A stretch of DNA of 64,000 nt from an uncultured Robinsoniella sp. (GTDB lineage Bacteria; Bacillota; Clostridia; Lachnospirales; Lachnospiraceae): NCBI GenBank assembly GCA_900540475.1, contig UQGG01000011.1, forward strand, positions 62,001 to 126,000, given 5' to 3'. The position numbers were made by a program, and so were the translations under genes. Positions 27,031-36,700 of the stretch are shown one piece after another. Numbering within the stretch: the first letter of the stretch is position 1; each line of letters begins with the position of its first letter. The notes under the pieces are model-generated. The model saw nothing but the letters and a program-made list of their open reading frames with translations, did not search any database and was not told the origin of the DNA.

Positions 27031-27853
27031 TAGTTTTAAGCTCGTGCACATCATCCCCAATTTTCTGCTTATGGTATTTTCGATTTCCTGTATATTTCCT
27101 TTGATTTGGTTGATTTACTCATCCTTTAAAACGAAATCGGAATTTTATCAGAATCCAGCCGCATTGCCGGAACATATAAACTTTTCCTATTACCAGGAGA
27201 TCCTGACAAACAGTAAATTTATGCTGTGGGTATGGAACAGCCTTCGCAATAGCCTGCTGGCATTATTTTTTATACTTCTGTTCGGGTTCATAATCGGTTA
27301 TCTGTTGTCACGTTACAAATTTGCGGGAAGGAAATCTTGCTATACATTCTTCTTACTGGGGATGCTGGTTCCGGTACATGCAATTATGGTTCCCATGTAT
27401 GTGATGTTTACGAAATTACATATCACAGACCAGTGGTTTACCCTGATACTGCCCTATACAGCCATGGGACTTCCGCTGGCGGTTTTCCTGGTAGAAAGCT
27501 ATGTAAAAACCATTCCGATAGAGGTAGAAGAGGCGGCAGCCATAGATGGATGTTCAAGGGAAAGGACGATTTTTTCCATTGTTTTGTTTATGTGTAAACC
27601 GATACTTGTAACAATTGGAATTATTCAGTTTTTTGGATCCTGGAATGAATTTACCTTTGCGTTAATTCTTACAAATTCAGAAAAATACATGACTCTGCCT
27701 GTAGGCATTGCACTGTTCAAAGGACAGTTTACAACAAACTATCCGAGAATGATGACCTCTATGTTATTGGCAATTCTGCCTGCGATGGCTGCCTATTTTA
27801 TTTTTTCCAAGCATATCATCAAAGGCATGGTCGCGGGGGCTGTTAAGGGATAG
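27014..27853 (+). CDS. Sugar ABC transporter permease, MalG/UgpE type
   Basis: 279 residues; start chosen at ATG 27014 because GGAGG (27004-27008) lies at correct spacing. Six membrane helices, EAA loop VEEAAAIDGCSRERTIFSIVL, and the family C-terminus IIKGMVAGAVKG. Second channel subunit of the transporter; the beta-mannosidase gene follows 44 nt downstream. Confidence 0.93.
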   Translation: MKTKNSSFKLVHIIPNFLLMVFSISCIFPLIWLIYSSFKTKSEFYQNPAALPEHINFSYYQEILTNSKFMLWVWNSLRNSLLALFFILLFGFIIGYLLSRYKFAGRKSCYTFFLLGMLVPVHAIMVPMYVMFTKLHITDQWFTLILPYTAMGLPLAVFLVESYVKTIPIEVEEAAAIDGCSRERTIFSIVLFMCKPILVTIGIIQFFGSWNEFTFALILTNSEKYMTLPVGIALFKGQFTTNYPRMMTSMLLAILPAMAAYFIFSKHIIKGMVAGAVKG

Positions 27854-27897
27854 CAGCATCTAGGAAGCGAATTATCATCTAAATAATAAGGAAAGGA

Positions 27898-30483
27898 ATG
27901 TATGTGTATTTAGAACAGAATACATCATACGGTAAACCAATGAATATAACGAAATTAAATCAATTTTGGAAGCTTCATGAAGCACCGCTGAGCTTTGACA
28001 GGCAGCATATTACGGATATCAATAAGATGAATGAGGGGTGGTATGAATGTGATCTGCCGGTGGATGTCCGCATGCCGCTCATTGCAGCCGGGGTGATTAA
28101 GGAACCTTTAGCTGCAGATAACAGCTATGAATCAGAATGGATTGAGGAGCGCTCCTGGTGGTTTGAGAAGCATTTTTTATCCTCAGAAATCGAAATGGGC
28201 AGTGAAGTCCTGGAGTTAGTCCTGGAAGGGCTGGATACGAAAAGTGATATTTTCTTAAATGATCAGTATATTGGCACACACCGAAATGTACATTACCCGT
28301 TTATCTGTGAGATAAAAAGATTTTTAGTCATGGGAGATAACAAGCTGACGGTTCGTGTGACCAGCGGTCTGGAAGAGATATCGCTGGAGGACATGGCAGG
28401 AATAGACATGGCGGTGACTGCGGAGCGTGATTTTAACGATACCGACAGAGGTGACCGCAGAAGAACAATGGTAAGGCGGCCGCAGTATAACATTGGCTGG
28501 GACTGGGGACCGAGGCTGGTGTCCATTGGAATCACCGGACAGGCATATATACGTTCTTATGATAAAATTGCAATCCGTGAAGTTGGAATTGAAACGAAAG
28601 AGATTGAGAAGGATGGCGTGAAGTACCAGGCATTATTAAAGGTGATGGTTAATGTAGAGAACCTGGATATCGTGGATTCAGCGGATTGTGATTTGATAAT
28701 GGTTCTTCGAAGATCAGGCAGAATTGTGGGCAGTAAGACCATTGCAGATCTATTGCTGACATCAGGCACCAATTATATTTACGGGGATATAGAGATCCAT
28801 GAAGCAGAGCTTTGGTGGCCGAATGGATATGGAAATCAGCCTCTTTATGAAGTGGAAATCATTGCCCGCTGCGGGAATACAGAAGAGGCATGGCCTGTGT
28901 TCAAATATGGGATACGCAAAATCACGATGGATACCTCCTCATTGGAAGATGGGACGAGAAATTTTAAATTTATTGTAAACGGTCTTGAGATATTTTGCAA
29001 GGGTGGGAATTGGATACCAAACGACTTTATATATGCCAGAGTAACCGAGGAAAAGTACCGGACATTACTGGACGAGGCGGTAGAGGCGAACTTTAATATG
29101 CTTCGTATCTGGGGCGGCGGTCTATATGAAAGAGAGCTGTTCTATGATATCTGTGATGAAAAAGGAATCCTGGTCTGGCAGGACTTTATGTTAGCCTGCG
29201 GTGCCTACCCGGAAAGAGAAGCATGGTTCGAAAATGAAATACGCAAAGAATATACCTATCAGACAAAAAGGCTGCGCACACATTCCTGCATAGCACTCTT
29301 CTGCGGCACAAATGAAAATCATTGGATCTTTTCCAATCCGGAATTTCTGGACAGATGGGGGATTAAGCCCACGTATGAAAATCAGTATGGACTCTGGATA
29401 CCAAATGTTCTTTCAAAAGAAGTGGTACAGATGAACTGCCCTTATATCATGTATTGGAACAGTTCGCCCTATGGAGGGAAGGATGCAAATGATCTGGCAT
29501 GTGGAGATGCACATTTGTGGAATCATGGATTTGTAAGTGATAACATAGAAGAAGCGCTGGATCTGAAAAGTTATGACGCCATCAAAACAAAGTTTGCCAG
29601 TGAATATGGTGCTCTCGGACCTTGCTCTGCAGACAGCACAAAAGAATATCTGGGAGAAAGTATCTTAGACAAGTTCGGGAAACTGTGGAAACTGCATACC
29701 AATGTTACCATGAAAGATACGCTGAATAAAGCAATTGAGCAAAACTATATACAGAAAAAAGATGAACTTACGGAAAACGAATTTCTTCTTTACGGGGGAC
29801 TTGTACAGGGAGATGTATATGGATATTCTCTGGAGGCATTCCGTTTTCAGGAAGAATGCGGCGGAGCACTTTTCTGGATGTACAATGACGCATGGGGAGA
29901 AATTGGCTGGACCATCATCGATTATTATATGAGAAGAAAAATATCTTATTATGCTGTTAAAAGAGCATTTGCTCATAAGAAATTCATCATCCGGCAAGTG
30001 GATGACAATATAATAGTCCGCGGCATCAATGATACGAATGAAAAACTACAATGCAAAGTGAGATTCGGGTATGTATCCTTTGATGGTAAAATCAATGAGA
30101 CCAGGGAACTTGTAATGGAAATTCCGGCAGGAACCAGAATACAGGTATTAAAAGAGAAAACAGGCAGCTGGGACTTAACCTGCGGCACATATATGCTGTA
30201 TACAGATGATGAGAGTATCGATCACGCAATGCTGTACACCCAGCCAAATCGTAAGCTGCATTATTTGGAACAGCCGGCAGATGTGGTGAAAGCAGAAGCA
30301 GAAGGCAATGACCAGAAAATTGTTTTAAAATCCAGGGGGTATATATGCTCCGTGTATATAGCAGGAAATTACAAATGCAGTGACAATTATTTTAATATGC
30401 TTCCAGGTGAAGAAAAGACGATTATCGTGAAGGATGCAGGTAGTGCACAGCTGGAAATAAAAAGGATAAACAGCACCAGCTGA
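27898..30483 (+). CDS. GH2 beta-mannosidase (cytoplasmic)
   Basis: 861 residues with no signal peptide, so it should act on imported oligosaccharides. N-terminal jelly roll and Ig domains precede a (beta/alpha)8 barrel with beta-mannosidase signatures: WWPNGYGNQPLY, MLRIWGGGLYE, DEKGILVWQDFMLACGAYP, the acid/base E473 in CGTNENHW, and the probable nucleophile E569 in ASEYGALGP. Removes non-reducing-end beta-linked mannose, for example from N-glycan cores or beta-mannans. It is the last gene of the transporter operon. An in-frame ATG at 27940 is a possible alternative start; 27898 has AAGG at 6 nt. Confidence 0.9.
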   Translation: MYVYLEQNTSYGKPMNITKLNQFWKLHEAPLSFDRQHITDINKMNEGWYECDLPVDVRMPLIAAGVIKEPLAADNSYESEWIEERSWWFEKHFLSSEIEMGSEVLELVLEGLDTKSDIFLNDQYIGTHRNVHYPFICEIKRFLVMGDNKLTVRVTSGLEEISLEDMAGIDMAVTAERDFNDTDRGDRRRTMVRRPQYNIGWDWGPRLVSIGITGQAYIRSYDKIAIREVGIETKEIEKDGVKYQALLKVMVNVENLDIVDSADCDLIMVLRRSGRIVGSKTIADLLLTSGTNYIYGDIEIHEAELWWPNGYGNQPLYEVEIIARCGNTEEAWPVFKYGIRKITMDTSSLEDGTRNFKFIVNGLEIFCKGGNWIPNDFIYARVTEEKYRTLLDEAVEANFNMLRIWGGGLYERELFYDICDEKGILVWQDFMLACGAYPEREAWFENEIRKEYTYQTKRLRTHSCIALFCGTNENHWIFSNPEFLDRWGIKPTYENQYGLWIPNVLSKEVVQMNCPYIMYWNSSPYGGKDANDLACGDAHLWNHGFVSDNIEEALDLKSYDAIKTKFASEYGALGPCSADSTKEYLGESILDKFGKLWKLHTNVTMKDTLNKAIEQNYIQKKDELTENEFLLYGGLVQGDVYGYSLEAFRFQEECGGALFWMYNDAWGEIGWTIIDYYMRRKISYYAVKRAFAHKKFIIRQVDDNIIVRGINDTNEKLQCKVRFGYVSFDGKINETRELVMEIPAGTRIQVLKEKTGSWDLTCGTYMLYTDDESIDHAMLYTQPNRKLHYLEQPADVVKAEAEGNDQKIVLKSRGYICSVYIAGNYKCSDNYFNMLPGEEKTIIVKDAGSAQLEIKRINSTS

Positions 30484-30494
30484 AAGCGCTTGCC
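30481..30494. promoter_or_regulatory. Candidate cre (CcpA) site
   Basis: TGAAAGCGCTTGCC matches the catabolite-responsive-element consensus (TGNAANCGNWNNCA) except the last base, and overlaps the beta-mannosidase stop codon. It lies before the terminator, so a role for the downstream gene would have to be by looping or roadblock. Position makes this tentative. Confidence 0.3.
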
Positions 30495-30525
30495 CGGATG
30501 GTGTGGTTGAATATGGTAATATCTG

Positions 30526-30554
30526 CTGCCAGGCTTTAAAAGCCTGGCAGTTTT
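30526..30554 (+). terminator. Terminator of the mannoside transporter operon
   Basis: Perfect 10-bp GC-rich stem (30526-30535 with 30541-30550), 5-nt loop, then TTTT. Located 43 nt after the beta-mannosidase stop. Confidence 0.85.
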
Positions 30555-30563
30555 AATGTTCGA

Positions 30564-30611
30564 CATATCTAAAGCCCGGCATATCTAAACCCTGACATAT
30601 CTAAAGCCTAC
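30564..30611. repeat. Three tandem 16-bp direct repeats (CATATCTAAAxCCxxx)
   Basis: CATATCTAAA begins at 30564, 30580 and 30596, an exact 16-bp period, followed each time by GCCCGG, CCCTGA or GCCTAC. The array lies between the terminator at 30554 and the -10 at 30673 of the giant hydrolase gene. Direct repeats of this kind suit an activator or repressor binding on one DNA face, but no protein is assigned. Confidence 0.6.
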
Positions 30612-30672
30612 GGTAAAAAAAATCCCCCTAAACAAGTAAAATCCTTCCTCACGGTTTTGATCCAATGATTGA

Positions 30673-30678
30673 TATAAT
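30673..30678 (+). promoter_or_regulatory. -10 element of the giant hydrolase gene
   Basis: TATAAT with no good -35 hexamer at 16-18 bp upstream, 92 nt before the start codon. The weak -35 fits a promoter needing an activator, perhaps at the 16-bp repeats. Confidence 0.45.
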
Positions 30679-30769
30679 GGGATTATTAAAGTGACCGGAA
30701 AGATAGTATGAAATCTCACAGGGGTACGGGATTACAGTCCGGGATCTTATAATCTAAGGAGGAAGAAGG

Positions 30770-33700
30770 ATGAAGGAGAATTTTTATGGTTTGAAACGCT
30801 GGCTCGCATTGACGCTGGCAAGCTCGTTAATCTGTACACTGGTGCCGAATATCGACACACTGGCAGCCGGAACGGGGTCCGGCTCAGAGGAGTATGCCGC
30901 GACACAGGGGGCTGCAGAGGAACCCTGGATTGCATCACCTTACGTGAATGAGAAAGGAGAAGTGGTAGAAGGGCTTGAAAATGCAGTTAATGGAAAGCGT
31001 CATTGGCTGGAAACGGATGAATCTCTGCCAGTTACTGTGACAGAGGGGGACGGAAGTATTACAATTGGAAACAGTATTATAGAACGCCGGTTTCAGATTC
31101 CCCGGGAGGGCGGAACAGAATTTTACACAGACAGCTATAAAAATCTGTATATAGACAAAGAGATGATGGACGGGGAAGAGGGATTTCCAGAAGTTTATCT
31201 GGGCCTGTATGACAAGCCTTACAGGGAAGTTTACAGTGATGAAGGGATCAAAATACACAGGGATTCCATCGCTTCTGCAGATAATACCATTGAGATACCG
31301 GACAGCTGTATCAAGGCAGACCCGGATTACTACTTTGTAGGCGGATCCCAAAATAGTAACACCTTTGTGTTTGACGGATACACAATCAGCGACAGTTGTG
31401 AAAAGCCGTTTGAGTGGACTTCAAATGAAATTTTCGGAGATCCGGCAGCTAAGGAATGGCCGCCGAAAGGAAAGCACCTGGAGTTCCTCTTCTCAGCTCC
31501 GGAATCTTTCCCGGAAGTCTATCAGGGAATCAAAATTAAAATCATCTATGAAATGTATGACAATATACCGGCTATGAAAAAACGGGTGGAGATTGTAAAT
31601 GAAGGGGACAGCCAGATCATGATCGGACGTCTGGCACCGGAAGTAATTAAGGGAAATCAAAACATGGATGATTTGCTGGCGCTGGAGACCACTTACACTT
31701 GCGGCGACCAGAGCACGCTTCCCATTAACCGTCCGCTTCCCTGCAAATGTGATCTGGAAAAAGACGGAAGTCCTTTCCTGGAACTGAAGGATATCACCCA
31801 TACCTGCTATGAAGTGGGACCGGCTTATGAGCTGGCAAAAGGCGAATCCATGGTGGGATTTGATACCTATGAATTTGTACACAGCACCTATTGGTTTGAA
31901 CTGAAAATGAGGGAACGTCTTGGCATTTACCGGACTTTGTTTCCGTGGATCACGGATAACCCGCTGACCCATCATAATACAGGCAGGCTGACAAAAGAAG
32001 TAATTGATCAGGCGGCGGAAGCTGAATTTGAAATGATCATACAGTCTTACAGTGCTCCGGATGAATCCAAACAGATGCTTGCAAGAGACCAGGCTACGCT
32101 GGACAAATACAAAGAACTGGTGGATTACGCACACAGCAAGGGAATTGCGATTGGTATCTATCAGGCACAGTATACGAGAGGACAGTATAGCCAGTCAAAA
32201 GAATACGGTACAAATGCTGAAGGTCAGTGGGGTGCTTCCATGTGTCTGGCATCGGCAGCATTCGATGATTACTGGGATAATTTTAAAAACTTTGTTACAT
32301 ATACAGGTCTGGACTGTGTAGAGATCGATGGTACTTATCCCGGAAATTATTGCAACTGCGGAGAACAGCATGTGAACAAAGATAAGGAAACGGACCCGGC
32401 AGATCCGGCAGATACAGAAACCGGCAAAGCTTCTAAATACAAATTCCATAACGGAGTATTTGATTCTCAGGTAAAACAGTGGGAAAACGGTGTCCGCATG
32501 ATGTGTGCAGAATTCCGTGACATGGGTGTATTTGTAAAGGTGCCGGCATGGTATTACTTAAACGGTGCCAACAAATGTGGAATCGGATACGAAGAAGCAG
32601 CCTGGAGCCAGCCAAGGCAGGAGCAGCTGCTGTACGGGCGTCAGCTGATGCATAATGCTTCCTACGGACGTACGATGTCCATGAGCTGGTCCCATGTACC
32701 GTTTGCAGAATACCATGGCGGCGGCGGGGATGCTGCTTTCCAGCCATTTAAAGAAAAGAAAGAAGATTATAACTGGGTAATTGCACAGAATATCGGGAAC
32801 GGTGTTAACTCCGACTTCCGTGGGCCGGCACTGTATGATGACGGAACACAGGATATCCTGAATAAATGGGTGGAGTTCTACAAACGTTACCGTGGAATTG
32901 TAAATTCCGATATGGTGCATATCTCCCAGGCAGCCTATGATGCAGCTGGTACTAACAGGCAGCGGGGCGTTAAGATGGATACCTTATATCATGTCAATGC
33001 CATGAACGAGGGAGAAAAAGGACTTTTATGGGTATATAACCAGACGGATGAGAATCGGACAGAAGTCATCAATGTCCCCATGTATTATACCGGACTGGCA
33101 AACGGATTGAATTATCCGCCGGTACCCCTTAAGAATTCTCTTGGAAAAGATGTCCACAGATATGGTGCATATCCGCCGAACTACAGCTGGATTCCCCAGT
33201 CTGAGCCCAATTACAGACAGCCGGATGCGGTAGACGGAGATTACGGACAGGCAGTATTTATGCGTGAAGGTGTCCAGGCGAAGGTATTATCCATTGATTC
33301 CAACGGTAATGCACAGTTAGAGGTAACCTTACCGCCTATGAGTTTTACCTATTATAGTATTTATGATTCCACGGAAGCTCCTGAAGTCAGCCTGGAGGTT
33401 GGAAAGGTAACCGGACTGGAAGCGAAAGAAACTACGGAGAATTCGGTGATACTGAACTGGGACAAAGACGTCAGCTTCAAGATGACTGAAAACGGAACAG
33501 TCATTGATAAACCGGCAGTTACCGTAGACAGCTATATGGTTTACCGTGATAGCGAGCTGATTGCACAGACCATGGAGAATACATTTAAAGATACCGCCCT
33601 GTCAGAACAGAAGAGCTATGTCTACACAGTAAAAGCAGTAGCAAAAGGTGTGGAAGGAAGCCTCAGTGATCCTGTAACCGTTAATACAAATACGGATAAC

Positions 33701-36700
33701 AATGCACCTGTGGTTGCGAAAGCAGAGGCAAAAAGCGATACATCCATTGAAGTAATATTTAATGAAGCAGTAGATGCCGAAACCGCAGGAAATATTGCTA
33801 ACTATAGCCTTTCAGATGGCATACAGGTGAAAAATGCACGTGTGGAAGATGCAAAAGTTATCTTGACGACAGATGCGCTTTCCAGGCTGCAGACGTATAA
33901 CCTGAAGGTGGAAAACGTCTGTGATGCTTCTGCGGCAAAAAATCAGATGGAAGTACACGAACAGAAAGTGATCTACGGCTACATTGCCAAGTTCGGGTTT
34001 GAAAAATCAGGCGAAGGACTGATCACGGATGCTTTCGGCAATTATACCGGAAAAGCCAATTACATGGAAACTCTGGAGCAGACCTACGGATCTTCAGCCA
34101 GACTGAAGGAGGAAAAAACTTCTTACGGCAATCTGGGAAGCGGCCTTTTAAAGGGAATGGACAGCTATTCTATGAGCATGTGGTTTAAAACAGATTCAGA
34201 GAATAGACAGACATTGTTAAGTCAGGGACAAGAGGGTATTCCGGCAGATGATCTGACACTTGCAGCAGAGTCAGGAAGCCTGAACTTCCGTGCCAGTGAT
34301 GCAGACGGAAAAGAAGTTGTGCTGAACGGGGGAACTATTCTTTCCGGAAAATGGAATCTGGCTGTGGTTGTAAGAGACGGGCAGACATTTACACTTTATT
34401 TAAATGGAGAAGCGGTAGATACAAAGACCGCAGAACTTGGAGTAAATGATACACAAAATGCTTTACTTGCCGGTGCCATGAGAAATAATGCCGGCGGTGA
34501 CCGTGTGAATTATTTCAGCGGAGATATCAGCGAGATCTCGCTGTACAATGTAGCGCTGCAGCAGTCAGAAGTCTCACTTCTGAAGGAATCCGGTTTTGTT
34601 GCATTTAGTACGGCAGTGGATTCTGCACAATCACTGGATAAGAGCCTTTTCACGGAGGATAGTTACAAACCGCTTGGAGAGATCCTTGCCTTAATCGGTG
34701 ATATGGATCCGTTGACTATGATGCCTGCGGAAATTGCGGATCTTATGAAACGCATGCAGGAGGCCATGGATGGGCTTCAGCTAAAAGAAGGCAATCAGTC
34801 ACTGAAGGCACTTTACCATATGAATGAGACAAAAGGGGAAGTGATTGCAAATGCGGTTCAGGGCTATGATGCAAAGTTTATAAACGGACAGTATATGCGT
34901 ATGGGAACACCTTTCGGGCGTGGTGCCTATATGTATGAAAAGAATCAGAACTATATTTCCGTTCCGGATTCTCCAATTGCAGGGCTGGACACATTTACGG
35001 TTAGCGGATGGTTTAAGCCACAGTTATTCTTAGACAATGAGGTTACGGATACCGAAGATGATTTTACTCATGTGAGAGGTACTCCCAAACAGGTACTTTT
35101 ATCGGATGAGGGTGGAAGTCTGGTGCTTTCCCTCCAGCAGAGAAAACTGGTTCTTGAGATTTCAGACGGAACACAGACGCAAACGATGAAAGCAGCAGAC
35201 GAATTTACAATGGAACAGGTGACCGGAGGCGAGTCCCGCCAGGCATGGAATCATTTCTCCGTTTTACGCAGCGGCGATACCTTTGCCCTGTACCTGAACG
35301 GAACGAAAATGGGAGAAGTATCTCTGGCAGGTGTAACAATAGGAGATTCACTGACCATAGGAGCGAAACTGAATGAAGAAAATGCCAGAGAACTGCAGTA
35401 CAACGGTCTGGTGGATGAAATGGCTTTTTATAGCACAGATCTGGCGCAGGAAGAAATCGCTGCATCTGCTGAGGCGATTCCATTTAGAAAATCATCCAGG
35501 GAAAATATTGCCCTGAAGAAGACTTTGAACAGTGACAGCATGTCGGATCCAAACAGGCTGAATGACGGAAAAGTACTGGACTATGCCAGCAAGGATACAC
35601 CATGGACAGCACGGTCTAACGGTACGTCAGAGAAGCTGAAATACCAGATTGATCTGGGTGCGGTATATGACATTGATACAATTTCCCTGACACAGTTCTT
35701 CCGTAATTACAATAATGAAGAATTGAGACGGTTCCGGGATGTAGTAATCCAGATATCTGCAACTAATGATTTTGCGCCGGAAAATACAACAACAGTCCTG
35801 AACACCGATACGGACAACAGTATGGGCTGCGGAGCAGGTACGGATCAGACGTTCTACAGCTTTGAACTTGGCAATGATTTTATTCTCGATGAACCGGCAG
35901 CAGGACGGTATGTGCGTCTGCTCAGCAGCGGATTCTACGGACTGAGCGGCAGCTATTCCGGATACGTGAATGTCTCAGAACTGGAGGTCTATGGAACAAA
36001 GGCAGCTTCAGAACCGGAGATCAAGGTTTCCATGGAAGATGTGGAATTAAAGGTTGTGGGAGACCGGGAATTTGCAAAAGTTTCCACTGATCCAGACACA
36101 AACCTGTCAGATTTAATTATTAAATCTGATCATGAAGAAATCGCATCTGCAGCCTGGAGCAAGGCAGATGGGCTTCAGATCAATGGCATAAGTAAAGGAA
36201 ACACAGATATAACATTGACACATCCAAAAGACGATACTCTGACAAAAGTGATTCATGTAACCGTTGACGGTCTGGAACCGGCAGCAGTGGTAAATGATGA
36301 TGACCCGGCAATTGCGTATACCGGAAGTTTCACTTACTACAACGGCAGAGGCGGTGATCCGGACGGAGTGACCGAATATAACCGTGATATCCATTATGGA
36401 AACAAGACTGGTGATGCAGCGGAATATACCTTTACCGGAACCGGAATAGATGTGATCACAACGGTCAATACCGATGGATGTCTTCTGGGAATAACCATAG
36501 ACGGAGAGGAACAGCCGGATGTAAATACCCAGATTCCAAATGAGAAATATTTTAAACGGGCAAACCAGATGTGTGTATTCAGTAAAACGGATCTGCCTTA
36601 TGGCGAGCATACAATCCGTTTGGAGAACAAAGGCGGAAATATTACGATCGATGCTCTGCGTACCTATGCGGATGCCAGTCAGGATGTGGATAAAACTACA

